This document shows, piece by piece, positions 46,949 through 56,053 of a DNA stretch of 64,000 nt (position 1 is the first letter of the stretch; each line of letters starts with the position of its first letter). Under the pieces are notes generated by a model, which saw nothing but the letters and a program-made list of their open reading frames with translations, was not told where the DNA came from and made no database searches. The stretch covers positions 20,551-84,550 of the forward strand of contig NZ_LFLS01000028.1 of NCBI RefSeq assembly GCF_001189915.1, given 5' to 3'. The translations under genes were made by a program, and so were the position numbers. Source of the DNA: Herbaspirillum autotrophicum. Lineage in GTDB: Bacteria; Pseudomonadota; Gammaproteobacteria; Burkholderiales; Burkholderiaceae_D.

Positions 46949-48172
46949 ATGGAAATCTATACCGTCGGTGGCGCAGTCCGCGATGAGTTGCTTGGCTTGC
47001 CTGTGCGCGACCGCGATTACGTGGTCGTCGGCGCCACACCAGAACAGATGGTGGCGCAGGGATTTCGGCCGGTAGGCAAGGACTTCCCGGTGTTCCTGCA
47101 TCCCGAGACGCAGGAAGAATATGCACTGGCCCGTACCGAACGCAAGACTGCTCCGGGCTACAAAGGCTTTGTATTTCATACTGACGCCGACGTCACGCTG
47201 GAGCAGGATCTGGTGCGGCGCGACCTCACCATCAATGCCATGGCGCGCGCCGCCGATGGCACGCTGACCGATCCGTTCGGCGGTGCACGCGATATCGATG
47301 CCAGAATATTCCGTCATGTCTCGACCGCCTTTGCCGAAGATCCGGTACGCATTCTGCGGTTGGCGCGCTTTGCCGCCCGCTTTCCCGATTTCACGGTAGC
47401 GCCCGAAACCAATGTGCTGATGCAGGCCATGGTGGCACAAGGTGAAGTCGATGCGCTGGTGCCGGAGCGGGTCTGGCAGGAACTGGCGCGCGGATTGATG
47501 GAACGGCAACCGTCGCGCATGTTTGCAGTCTTGCGTGATTGCGGCGCGCTGGCCCGGCTGCTGCCGGAACTGGACGTGTTGTGGGGCGTGCCACAACCTG
47601 AAAAACATCATCCCGAAATCGATACCGGCGTGCATGTCATGCTAGTGATCGACTACGCGGCGCGGCAAGATTTTTCGCTGGAAATTCGCTTTGCCGCATT
47701 GATGCACGACCTCGGCAAAGGCACCACACCCGCTGACGAATGGCCCAGTCATCACGGTCATGAGGCGCGCAGCGTCAAATTGCTGGAAACGGTTTGCAGT
47801 CGTCTCAAGGTACCGAATGATTGCCGCGATCTGGCGCGCATTACCGCGCGTGAACATGGCAATGTCGGGCGCGCCTTTGAGTTGCGGCCGGCGACCATCG
47901 TGACGCTGCTCGGGCGTTGCGACGCCTTCCGCAAACCGGAGCGCTTTGTCGACATGTTGCGCGCTGCCCAATGCGATCATTGTGGTCGTACCGGTTTCGA
48001 ACAACGACCATTTCCCCAGGCCGCCTATCTCGAAGCTGCGCTGCAGGCCGCGCGACAGGTCGATGCCGGCGCCATTGCCGCGCAGCATCAGGCGCAGCCA
48101 CAACGTATCGCAGAAGCGGTGCAAGCCGCCAGAACTGCGGCGGTAGCGGCATATATCGCGGTAAACCGCTGA
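46949..48172 (+). CDS. cca: tRNA CCA-adding nucleotidyltransferase (with HD domain)
   Basis: 407 residues. VGGAVRDELLGLPVRDRDYVVVG is the nucleotidyltransferase head with the DxD pair; RRDLTINAMAR and FAEDPVRILRLARFAARF follow. The C-terminal HD phosphohydrolase domain has ALMHDLGKG. It is the bacterial class II multifunctional CCA protein: it adds and repairs tRNA 3' CCA and has phosphodiesterase/phosphatase activity. Confidence 0.96.
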   Translation: MEIYTVGGAVRDELLGLPVRDRDYVVVGATPEQMVAQGFRPVGKDFPVFLHPETQEEYALARTERKTAPGYKGFVFHTDADVTLEQDLVRRDLTINAMARAADGTLTDPFGGARDIDARIFRHVSTAFAEDPVRILRLARFAARFPDFTVAPETNVLMQAMVAQGEVDALVPERVWQELARGLMERQPSRMFAVLRDCGALARLLPELDVLWGVPQPEKHHPEIDTGVHVMLVIDYAARQDFSLEIRFAALMHDLGKGTTPADEWPSHHGHEARSVKLLETVCSRLKVPNDCRDLARITAREHGNVGRAFELRPATIVTLLGRCDAFRKPERFVDMLRAAQCDHCGRTGFEQRPFPQAAYLEAALQAARQVDAGAIAAQHQAQPQRIAEAVQAARTAAVAAYIAVNR

Positions 48173-48208
48173 TTTCACGATATTTCGTAATACACTGCTT
48201 TCTTTTGC

Positions 48209-48925
48209 ATGCGGTCCCCTTTGATGCCCAATGTCTTTTCCAATCTGTTTGCCAAGCTGACTGCCGGCCGCTTTACGCCGGCGGGTGCGCATGGCGCGCC
48301 AGAGCGGCCGATGATTCTGGTCAAAGAGTTGTCGCCGCGTGCACGCCGCAGATTGTTGCGCCATTTTCTGGCGCTCGAAGAAAAGGACCGTCTGCTGCGG
48401 TTCGGTTCCAAGCTGTCGGATGAACTGGTGACGCGCTACGTTGAAAATATCGACTTTTCGCGTGACACCGTCTTCGGCGTCTACGACCGCAAATTGCGTT
48501 TGCTCGGCGTCGGTCATCTGGCTTTCGCGCCGCGTGAAAAATCACCGGTGAGCGGCGCCACCATCAAGGCCAAGGTCGCGGAATTCGGCGTGTCGGTTTC
48601 GGCCGCGGCCCGCGGCATGGGCGTCGGATCCAAATTGTTTGAACGGGCGGCGATACGTTGCCGTAATGTCGATGTCGATACCCTGTACATGCATTGCCTG
48701 TCCTCCAACAAGGTGATGATGCATATCGCCAAAAAGGCCGGCATGGAAATCCATCGCGATTTCGGTGAAGCCGATGCTTACCTCAAACTGAAGCCGGCCA
48801 ATTCCGCCACCGTCTTTCAGGAAGCCATGGAAGAGCAGGTCGCAACGCTCGATTATTTCGTCAAGGCCAACATGCGCGCCCTGTTCAAATGGATCGGCAG
48901 TCTCTCCAAAGGTGAGCGGCAGTAA
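48209..48925 (+). CDS. GNAT-family acetyltransferase
   Basis: 238 residues; the start may be 48209 or the in-frame ATG at 48224. The acetyl-CoA loop is AARGMGVGSKLFERAA, preceded by beta strand VAEFGVSVS and followed by MHCLSSNKVMMHIAKKAGM. It should acetylate an amine on a small molecule or protein; the substrate is unknown. The N terminus has a basic segment (LSPRARRRLLRHFLAL). It is 37 bp downstream of cca. Confidence 0.85.
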   Translation: MRSPLMPNVFSNLFAKLTAGRFTPAGAHGAPERPMILVKELSPRARRRLLRHFLALEEKDRLLRFGSKLSDELVTRYVENIDFSRDTVFGVYDRKLRLLGVGHLAFAPREKSPVSGATIKAKVAEFGVSVSAAARGMGVGSKLFERAAIRCRNVDVDTLYMHCLSSNKVMMHIAKKAGMEIHRDFGEADAYLKLKPANSATVFQEAMEEQVATLDYFVKANMRALFKWIGSLSKGERQ

Positions 48926-49016
48926 CCTGCAATGTGCTCCTGTCATCGTGGCCTCAGGCAGGCTGCTCGCCTGAAAACGGCGCATAATGCTTGTATTGCA
49001 AAGATTTAAGATATTC

Positions 49017-49895
49017 ATGAATACCAAGGCTTCTACCGACGATTTTTTTGCCAGCATCGCTGCCAAATCCGACAGCGGCGCGTTGCGCGGCGACTATACC
49101 CATGCTGACGAGCGCTTTGTCGTAGCGCAGAACTGGGATGCCTATACGCCGCAACAACATCAGTTGTGGCGCCGGTTATATGAGCGCCAGGCGCGCCTGA
49201 TTCCGGGACGCGCCTGCGACGTGTTCGTGGAAAGTCTCAATGCGCTGGATGTGTCGGACGGCATTCCGCGTTTCGATCGCACCACCGAAGCCCTGTTCAA
49301 GGCGACCGGCTGGGAGCTGGTGGCGGTGCCGGGACTGGTGCCGGATCAGACCTTTTTCGAACATCTGGCCAACCGTCGCTTTCCGGTGACGGTCTGGCTG
49401 CGTGAAGAACATGAGTTCGACTACATTGTCGAACCCGATGTCTTTCATGATTTCTTCGGCCACGTGCCATTGTTGTTCAATCCGATTTTCGCCGAACATT
49501 TGCAGGAATACGGCAAAGGCGGTCTGAAAGCCCTGAAGCTGGATGGGCTGGCATTTCTGGCGCGGCTGTACTGGTACACGATCGAGTTCGGACTGATTCA
49601 GAGTCCTGAGGGTTTGCGGGTCTATGGCGCCGGCATCCTGTCGTCCGGCGGCGAGATCGAATATTGCCTCACCAATCCGGCGCCGCGCCGCATTCCCTTC
49701 AATGTCGAACGCGTCATGCGCACCTTGTACAAGATTGACTCGTATCAGGAAACCTATTTCGTGATTCAGGATTTTCAGCAATTGTTCAATGACACGGCGC
49801 CGGATTTCACTGCCTTGTACCAAAAGCTCAAGGCATGTGATGCTCTGCCGGCAGACACGCTGTTGCCCGCGGAAACCAATCTGATCGTTGCATGA
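49017..49895 (+). CDS. phhA: Phenylalanine 4-monooxygenase
   Basis: 292 residues from the ATG at 49017; an in-frame ATG at 48987 would add ten residues. The iron site is HDFFGH within EPDVFHDFFGHVPLL plus a downstream Glu in LYWYTIEFGL; the pterin-site stretch VPGLVPDQTFFEHLANRRFPVT is intact. It hydroxylates phenylalanine to tyrosine with tetrahydropterin and O2. The next large gene is an indolepyruvate ferredoxin oxidoreductase, consistent with aromatic amino acid catabolism. No phhB (PCD) is nearby. Confidence 0.96.
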   Translation: MNTKASTDDFFASIAAKSDSGALRGDYTHADERFVVAQNWDAYTPQQHQLWRRLYERQARLIPGRACDVFVESLNALDVSDGIPRFDRTTEALFKATGWELVAVPGLVPDQTFFEHLANRRFPVTVWLREEHEFDYIVEPDVFHDFFGHVPLLFNPIFAEHLQEYGKGGLKALKLDGLAFLARLYWYTIEFGLIQSPEGLRVYGAGILSSGGEIEYCLTNPAPRRIPFNVERVMRTLYKIDSYQETYFVIQDFQQLFNDTAPDFTALYQKLKACDALPADTLLPAETNLIVA

Positions 49896-49927
49896 AAAAA
49901 GCGGACCCGGCGCAAAACGGGGTCCGC
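49895..49927 (-). terminator. Hairpin with T-run facing the minus strand
   Basis: GCGGACCC (49901-49908) pairs with GGGTCCGC (49920-49927). On the minus strand the stem is followed by TTTTTTC. There is no T-run on the plus strand. It may still be part of the phhA 3' end. Confidence 0.4.
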
Positions 49928-50120
49928 AAGCTAGTGAGGCTGTTCAACACTAGAGGAGGAAAGTAGTCACGAGAAGGTGCCGGGCCCGGTATTACATGCG
50001 CCCATCCTTTACTCCTGCAAGCTATTAGACGCCGGTTTGCAGCGCGCTTCTCTTTCATTTACTTGCTGTTACAACTGCGTCCGTTGCCATTTTTTCAAGT
50101 AAGTTCTGCGCCGGCTATCT

Positions 50121-50153
50121 GCCCGTTTCTGCGAAGACACGGGCTATTTTTTT
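50121..50153 (+). terminator. Rho-independent terminator 225 nt downstream of phhA
   Basis: GCCCGT (50121-50126) pairs with ACGGGC (50139-50144), with an inner TCT/AGA helix and GCGA tetraloop, followed by TATTTTTTT. Confidence 0.75.
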
Positions 50154-50163
50154 GCGACAACAA

Positions 50164-50185
50164 TGTAAAGCGAATGTAAAGCGAA
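50164..50185 (+). repeat. Tandem 11-bp direct repeat, possible OmpR/PhoB-family operator
   Basis: TGTAAAGCGAA occurs twice head to tail. An 11-bp period (one helical turn) is what OmpR/PhoB-family regulators recognise. It lies about 150 nt upstream of the small peptide gene. Confidence 0.5.
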
Positions 50186-50334
50186 GAGCAGCGAGCTGCA
50201 TCACGCAATATTCCCGGATAAAAACATTATCAGCGTTGCTCCGTTGAAAATAACTACGCGCTCAATAAGATGGTTGGGTACGTTTTGCACTGCGTACATT
50301 TCAAATTTCTTATCTGTTTACGAATGGAGGATGC

Positions 50335-50574
50335 ATGGAAAAAGTAAATGCAATGGTGTTGGCGCATGTCAGTGGCGGTTGGGCGCCTCCTTGGCATGGT
50401 ATGTACCAAAGTGGTCTGGCGAAGCCGTGTCCCGATGGCAGCAGCAGTGGCAGCGGCAGCCCGGGCAGCGTGCCGTCGGGGCCGGGCGTGAATATTCGGC
50501 CAAGTCCGGGTTCCGGCGCTTTCCAGCCTTGGGATCCCAACGACAAGGATGATGATCAAGCCGGCCTCGGCTGA
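50335..50574 (+). CDS. Small Gly/Ser/Pro-rich peptide with a double-glycine-type leader
   Basis: 79 residues, no recognised family. The start at 50335 has TGGAGG 4-9 nt upstream; codon choice resembles the neighbours. It begins MEKVNAMVLAHVSGG and then WAPPWHGMYQSG. The first 15 residues look like a short double-glycine leader (hydrophobic residues at -4, -7 and -12 relative to the GG). The remainder of 64 residues is rich in Gly, Ser, Pro and Trp, with one Cys (KPCPDG), a SSSGSGSPGS linker and an acidic end (DPNDKDDDQ). A secreted peptide, microcin or signal is possible. No processing ABC transporter is in the window, so function stays open. Confidence 0.6.
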   Translation: MEKVNAMVLAHVSGGWAPPWHGMYQSGLAKPCPDGSSSGSGSPGSVPSGPGVNIRPSPGSGAFQPWDPNDKDDDQAGLG

Positions 50575-50843
50575 TCGTGATGGATTGTTTGTATCAGGAA
50601 CCGCTTGCCAATGACGATTGGTGACTTGTTTTGAATTTGTTTTTTCCGGTCCTCGCCGCATCTTGTTTGCGAGTCGCGGCGTTCCGGATGTTGCGCCGTG
50701 CGTAGCGCCATCTCCGTCCTTGTGCTAGTGTAGTCACATTAAAAAAGAAACTGTTTTGCTCACAAAGTGAACACGTTTTAATCGCGTCAGGAACCGACGC
50801 ATGTGCAACCAAAGACACGATTTTTGGCACGGAGACAGATGGC

Positions 50844-53800
50844 ATGAACGCACCCCTCAATTCCGGTCAGCGACTATTGCTGGACGATATTTCCCTCGAC
50901 GATAAATACACGCTGGAGCGTGGTCACGTTTTCATGACCGGCATCCAGGCGCTGGTTCGTCTGCCGATGCTGCAACGGCAAGCCGATGTGCGTGCCGGGT
51001 TGAATACGGCCGGTTTCTTTACCGGCTATCGCGGTTCACCGTTGGGCACCGTCGATCTGACTGCGGCCAAGGCCAAGAAATATCTGGAAGCGAATCACAT
51101 CAAGTTTCATCCCGGCATGAATGAAGATCTTGCCGCCACCAGTGTCTGGGGCACGCAGCAAGTCAATCTTTTTCCGGGCGCACAATACGACGGCGTGTTC
51201 GGACTCTGGTACGGCAAAGGTCCGGGTGTTGATCGTTGCGGCGACGTGTTCAAGCACGCCAACATGGCCGGCACCTCACGTCACGGCGGCGTGCTGGTGA
51301 TCGCCGGCGACGACCATGCGGCCAAATCCTCCACCACTGCGCATCAGAGCGAGCACATTCTGAATGCCTGCGGTATCCCGGTCTTGTATCCGTCCACGGT
51401 GCAGGAATATCTCGACTATGGTTTGCATGGCTGGGCCATGAGTCGCTATACCGGTTTATGGGTGTCACTGAAATGCGTGACCGATATTGTCGAATCCGGG
51501 ATGTCGGTCAATATCGATCCGGACCGCGTCAAGATCGTCTTGCCGGAAGATTTTCAGTTGCCACCGGGCGGTTTGAACATCCGCCAACCGGATACCGTGC
51601 TGGAGCAGGAAACCCGGATGAACGTGTATAAATGGTACGCGGCACTGGCCTATGCGCGCGTCAATCAACTCAATAAAATCATCTGGGATAGTCCGCGCGC
51701 GCGCATCGGTATTATCACCGCCGGCAAATCGTATCTGGATACGCGGCAGGCGCTGGAAGATCTCGGCATTGATGAAAACGTCGCGCGCGATATCGGCATC
51801 CGGCTTTACAAGATCGGCATGACCTGGCCGCTGGAAGCCGAAGGTGTGCGCAACTTTGCGCAAGGGCTGGAAGAAATTCTGGTGGTGGAAGAGAAGCGCC
51901 AGATTCTGGAATATCAACTCAAGGAAGAACTGTATAACTGGCGCGATGATGTGCGGCCGCGCGTGGTCGGCAAGTTCGACGACACCGGCGAGTGGAGCGG
52001 CTCGCCGCAACAGGGACATGGCAACTGGCTGTTGCCGGCTACCTATGAATTGAATCCGGCGCAAATCGCGCGTGCCATCGCTACCCGCATTTCGAAATAC
52101 TTTGCCGGACATCCGGTCGAGCAACGCGTCAAGGTGCGGATCGCCTATCTCGAAGCCAAGGAAGGGGCGCTGAACGTCAGCACCAAGGCAGATCCGACCA
52201 AGGACCGCATTCCCCATTTCTGCTCCGGTTGCCCGCACAATACCTCGACCAGGTTGCCGGAGGGCAGTCGCGGTCTGGCCGGTATCGGCTGCCATTACAT
52301 GGTGACCTGGATGGACCGCGAATCGTCACTGTTCACGCATATGGGCGGCGAGGGCGTGACCTGGGTCGGACAAGCCCCCTTTACCAGTGAAAAACACGTG
52401 TTTGCCAATCTGGGCGACGGCACTTATTTTCATTCGGGTTTGCTGGCGGTGCGCGCTTCGGTCGCGGCCAGCGTCAACATCACCTACAAGATTCTGTATA
52501 ACGATGCGGTCGCCATGACCGGTGGTCAGGAGTTTGACGGCCCGCTCGATCCGGCCATGATTTCGCGCCAGCTGGCAGCGGAAAATGTGACGCCGATTAT
52601 TGTGGTTACCGATGAACCGGATAAATATCCGTCCGGTACGCCATGGGCGGAAGGTGTCACCATTCGTCATCGCAGCGAACTCGATGCCGTACAACGCGAG
52701 TTGCGCGAAAAGCCTGGCGTCTCTGCGATGATCTACGATCAGACCTGCGCTTCGGAAAAACGTCGTCGCCGCAAACGCAATGAATATCCGGATCCGGCCA
52801 AGCGGGCTGTGATCAACGAGGCTGTCTGCGAAGGTTGCGGTGATTGCAGCGTGCAGTCGAATTGCCTGTCGGTTGAGCCGCTGGAGACCGAGTTCGGCCG
52901 CAAACGTCAGATCAATCAATCGTCGTGCAACAAGGACTACTCCTGCGTCAATGGTTTTTGTCCGAGTTTCGTGACGGTAGAAGGCGGCCAGCTCAAGAAA
53001 CCGAAACGCATCGAAGCGCCGGGCAGCAAGCCGGGTCCCGATGCCGCGACCTATGCTTTGCCGCAGCCGGTGTTGCCGCCGCTGACACAACCGTACGGCA
53101 TCATCGTCACCGGTATTGGCGGCACCGGCGTGATCACCATCGGCCAGATTCTGGCGATGGCGGCGCACGTCGAGGGCAAAGCCTGTTCGGTACTGGATAT
53201 GAGCGGGCTGGCGCAAAAAGGCGGGCCGGTCATGTCGCACGTGCGTCTGAGCGACCACGCCGATGATATTTACTCGACCCGGGTGGGTACCGGTGCCGCC
53301 GATCTGGTCATCGGTTGCGACGTGATTGTCACGGCCGGACGTGATGCATTGTCGCGCATGGGCGAAGGACGTACGCATGCGGCAGTGAATGCAGCGCAGA
53401 CGCCGACTGCCGCCTTTGTGCGCAATCCGGACTGGCAATTTCCGGCGGCGAGCGCGCAGCAGAGTATTCAGGAGGCATGTGGCAAAGACCGGGTGGCGAT
53501 GATTGATGCCGGCGGTATTGCGGCAGCATTGCTGGGCGATGCCATCGCGACCAACATGTTCATGCTCGGCTATGCCTGGCAGCATGGCTGGGTGCCATTG
53601 TCCGAGGCCGCTTTGTTGCGGGCAATCGAACTCAACGCCTTGTCGGTGGCATTCAACAAGCAGGCCTTCGGCTGGGGCCGGGCCGCTGCGCATGATGCCG
53701 AGGCCGTGCTGCAAGTGGCACGCAGCAATGGCATGAGCACGCAGCCGCAGGCCCAGGTCATCGATTTCAAGCATCCACCGTCACTGGAACATCAGATCAC

Positions 53801-54458
53801 AACGCGCGGGGAATTTTTGTCGGCGTATCAGGATGCCGCATACAGCCGCCACTATCAGGATGTGGTGGCCAGGGTGCGCACCGCTGAAACGGCACTGGGT
53901 GATGCCGGCAAGCCATTGCGGCTAACGCATGCCGTGGCGCAGTATCTGTTCAAACTGATGGCTTACAAAGATGAGTATGAAGTGGCGCGTCTGCATACGG
54001 CAACGGCATTTCGCAACAAGATCAGCGCCATGTTCGAAGGTGATTACAAACTGAAATTCCATCTGGCGCCGCCCTTGTTCGCCAGGCACGATGCCAAGGG
54101 GTATCTGATCAAACAGGAATTCGGTTCGTGGATGATGCAAGCGTTTGGCGTGCTGGCGAAATTCAAATTCCTGCGCGGCACCGCGTTCGATCCGTTCGGG
54201 CATACCGCTGAGCGCAAACAGGAGCGGGCGTTGATTGCGCAGTATCAGCGGACGCTGGAGATACTGCTGGCGCGGTTGAACGAGGCGAATCTGACGCAGG
54301 CAGTGGCGATTGCCAGTATTCCGGAAGAGATTCGTGGTTATGGTCACATCAAGGAACGGCATTTGCTGGCAGCGCAAAGCAAGCATGCCGAACTGATGCG
54401 CATGTTTGATGCAGGTGAGACACCGCAGGTACCGGGCGGCGGCAAACGCGCAGCTTGA
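50844..54458 (+). CDS. Indolepyruvate ferredoxin oxidoreductase, fused subunits
   Basis: 1204 residues, one chain combining the alpha (TPP) and beta (gamma-type) subunits found separately in archaeal IorAB. The N-terminal half has TGYRGSPLGTVD and GEGVTWVGQAPFT with a TPP-binding part (NLGDGTYFHSGLLAVRA ... NDAVAMTGGQ). A mid-chain Cys cluster near residues 655-710 (EGCGDCSVQSNC, SSCNKDYSCVNGFC) should bind an FeS cluster. The gamma domain starts GIIVTGIGGTGVITIGQILA. It oxidatively decarboxylates arylpyruvates to aryl-CoA. It follows phhA and the small peptide gene and appears to have its own promoter. Confidence 0.93.
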   Translation: MNAPLNSGQRLLLDDISLDDKYTLERGHVFMTGIQALVRLPMLQRQADVRAGLNTAGFFTGYRGSPLGTVDLTAAKAKKYLEANHIKFHPGMNEDLAATSVWGTQQVNLFPGAQYDGVFGLWYGKGPGVDRCGDVFKHANMAGTSRHGGVLVIAGDDHAAKSSTTAHQSEHILNACGIPVLYPSTVQEYLDYGLHGWAMSRYTGLWVSLKCVTDIVESGMSVNIDPDRVKIVLPEDFQLPPGGLNIRQPDTVLEQETRMNVYKWYAALAYARVNQLNKIIWDSPRARIGIITAGKSYLDTRQALEDLGIDENVARDIGIRLYKIGMTWPLEAEGVRNFAQGLEEILVVEEKRQILEYQLKEELYNWRDDVRPRVVGKFDDTGEWSGSPQQGHGNWLLPATYELNPAQIARAIATRISKYFAGHPVEQRVKVRIAYLEAKEGALNVSTKADPTKDRIPHFCSGCPHNTSTRLPEGSRGLAGIGCHYMVTWMDRESSLFTHMGGEGVTWVGQAPFTSEKHVFANLGDGTYFHSGLLAVRASVAASVNITYKILYNDAVAMTGGQEFDGPLDPAMISRQLAAENVTPIIVVTDEPDKYPSGTPWAEGVTIRHRSELDAVQRELREKPGVSAMIYDQTCASEKRRRRKRNEYPDPAKRAVINEAVCEGCGDCSVQSNCLSVEPLETEFGRKRQINQSSCNKDYSCVNGFCPSFVTVEGGQLKKPKRIEAPGSKPGPDAATYALPQPVLPPLTQPYGIIVTGIGGTGVITIGQILAMAAHVEGKACSVLDMSGLAQKGGPVMSHVRLSDHADDIYSTRVGTGAADLVIGCDVIVTAGRDALSRMGEGRTHAAVNAAQTPTAAFVRNPDWQFPAASAQQSIQEACGKDRVAMIDAGGIAAALLGDAIATNMFMLGYAWQHGWVPLSEAALLRAIELNALSVAFNKQAFGWGRAAAHDAEAVLQVARSNGMSTQPQAQVIDFKHPPSLEHQITTRGEFLSAYQDAAYSRHYQDVVARVRTAETALGDAGKPLRLTHAVAQYLFKLMAYKDEYEVARLHTATAFRNKISAMFEGDYKLKFHLAPPLFARHDAKGYLIKQEFGSWMMQAFGVLAKFKFLRGTAFDPFGHTAERKQERALIAQYQRTLEILLARLNEANLTQAVAIASIPEEIRGYGHIKERHLLAAQSKHAELMRMFDAGETPQVPGGGKRAA

Positions 54459-54488
54459 CCGCCGATGCGGATGAAACGCGGACGGTGT

Positions 54489-55352
54489 CTAGCCGGCTGA
54501 CTTCAGGTGACCGCCGCTGGCGCGTTCAATGCTGGCCAGATCGCGCCAGCTTTGCACGGCATCGAAACCGTGTGCGTCAAGCAGCGCGCGCACCGCTGCG
54601 GCCTGATCGTAACCATGTTCCAGCAACAGCCAGCCGCCGGGCAGGAGATGATCGGCAGCGCCGGCGATGATGATGCGCAAGGCCGACAAGCCATCATCAT
54701 GATCGGTGAGTGCATCGACTGGCTCAAAGCGTAAATCGCCTTCTGCCAGATGGCGGTCGCCGGCCACAATGTAGGGTGGATTGGAAGCGATCACGGCAAA
54801 ACGCTGGTGGCCGGCGTCGTTCAATGCGGCGTACCAGTCGCTGCGCAAAAAAGAGACGCCGGGGGCATGCCGCAAGGCGTTCGCGCGTGCGATCTGCAAT
54901 GCGGCATCACTGACATCGAGGGCGGTGACGGCCGCATCCGGGCGCTGATGCGCGATGGCCACGGCAATCGCACCGGAACCGGTGCCCATATCGAGCAGAC
55001 TGGCACCGGGCGGCAGTCGTTCCAGCGCCAGCTCCACCAGCAATTCGGTTTCCGGACGTGGAATCAATACTGCCGGCGATACCTGCAGCGGCAGGCCGAA
55101 AAATTCTCGCTCGCCAACAATATAGGCAATCGGTTCACCGTCCAGCCTTTGCTGAAACACGTCATTGAGACGCGCCGTTTCTGCGGCCGAGACAATCCGC
55201 TCGGATTGCGTGATCAGCTGGATCCGGCTCAAACCGAGCACATGCGACACCAGAATGCGGTTTTCCAAGGCCTCCAGCGGCGCTTGCCTGAGCAATGTTG
55301 CGACGTCCAGAGCGGCCGCGAAGGGGAAAGAAGCAGTCACCGCAGATGCCAT
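54489..55352 (-). CDS. prmC: Release factor glutamine methyltransferase
   Basis: 287 residues from the ATG at 55352, which overlaps the dsbB stop by 1 nt. SAM-binding motif LLDMGTGSGAIAVAIAHQRP and catalytic NPPY in VIASNPPYI are present; PRPETELLVELAL is typical. It methylates the GGQ glutamine of RF1/RF2 and works on the product of prfA, two genes upstream. Confidence 0.95.
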   Translation of the reverse strand: MASAVTASFPFAAALDVATLLRQAPLEALENRILVSHVLGLSRIQLITQSERIVSAAETARLNDVFQQRLDGEPIAYIVGEREFFGLPLQVSPAVLIPRPETELLVELALERLPPGASLLDMGTGSGAIAVAIAHQRPDAAVTALDVSDAALQIARANALRHAPGVSFLRSDWYAALNDAGHQRFAVIASNPPYIVAGDRHLAEGDLRFEPVDALTDHDDGLSALRIIIAGAADHLLPGGWLLLEHGYDQAAAVRALLDAHGFDAVQSWRDLASIERASGGHLKSAG

Positions 55353-55825
55353 CAACGCCGTTTGAACAGGCTGCGGCCCAGCACGATGGCGATGATGGCG
55401 AACCAGATCAGAGACCATTGCGGAATCGACAGGCCCAGAATCGGATCGTAAGGCGTGGAGCAAAAGCCGTCCGCCCTGAACAACTGCGGGAACATCTTGG
55501 CGGTGGCAATCGTATTGAGCGAAGTTTCCAGCGGATCAACGCCGCAGGAAGTGCCCGGATGCGCCTGCACCCACAGATGCCAGCCGGCAGTGCCAACGCC
55601 GCCGAGTGCGGTCAGCAGACCGAGACCGGCGCCGGCTTTGGCGGTGCCGGCAGGCAAAAAGGCAAAGATGATGCAGATGATGGCAATGGCGGCAAACAGA
55701 TAGCGCTGGATGATGCACAAAGGGCAAGGTGCCATTTCCTGCACGATTTGCAGGTACAGGGCTGCGCCCAGCAGGGCGATGCAGATCAGGGCAACCAGCA
55801 GAAGCGAGGATTTTGTCGATTTCAT
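55352..55825 (-). CDS. dsbB: Disulfide bond formation protein B
   Basis: 157 residues, four membrane helices. The first periplasmic pair is C34-P-L-C37 (APCPLC) and the second pair is C94 (GTSCGVD) and C122 (DGFCSTP), all present. It reoxidises DsbA and passes electrons to quinone. Its position between prfA and prmC, overlapping the latter by 1 nt, is unusual: the common order is hemA-prfA-prmC. Confidence 0.95.
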   Translation of the reverse strand: MKSTKSSLLLVALICIALLGAALYLQIVQEMAPCPLCIIQRYLFAAIAIICIIFAFLPAGTAKAGAGLGLLTALGGVGTAGWHLWVQAHPGTSCGVDPLETSLNTIATAKMFPQLFRADGFCSTPYDPILGLSIPQWSLIWFAIIAIVLGRSLFKRR

Positions 55826-56053
55826 AACGCGAGCGAAAGGTCGGTGCGGTTAATGGGAATATCTGTAAAACGGCCGTCAAGCTGCGGTAACCGGAGCAGA
55901 CTCATGCCGTAGTGCAAGTGATCATACCTGCAACAATATAAGTGTGCAGGATACGCGCGCCGATTGGATCACCGGCCGTCAGAAAAGTTTGTCGGTCGCT
56001 GAAGATATTTCACTGCGGGTTGAAACATTGTTGATGCAGCCGGGATTGCGGTT

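Larger units (their letters stand above)
49896..50334. other. 439-bp intergenic region between phhA and the small GG-peptide gene
   Basis: No supported gene. It contains, left to right: a hairpin whose T-run faces the minus strand (49896-49927), a plus-strand terminator (50121-50153), a perfect tandem 11-bp repeat (50164-50185), and an A/T-richer segment before the next gene that probably holds its promoter. Confidence 0.5.

Noticed and set aside
46343..47635. 430-codon minus-strand frame across the GST and cca genes
   Set aside because: Overlaps two well-supported genes on the other strand and has no recognisable domain.
50244..50552. 102-codon frame overlapping the small GG-peptide gene
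   Set aside because: No ribosome site; the 50335 frame has TGGAGG at the right distance and better composition.
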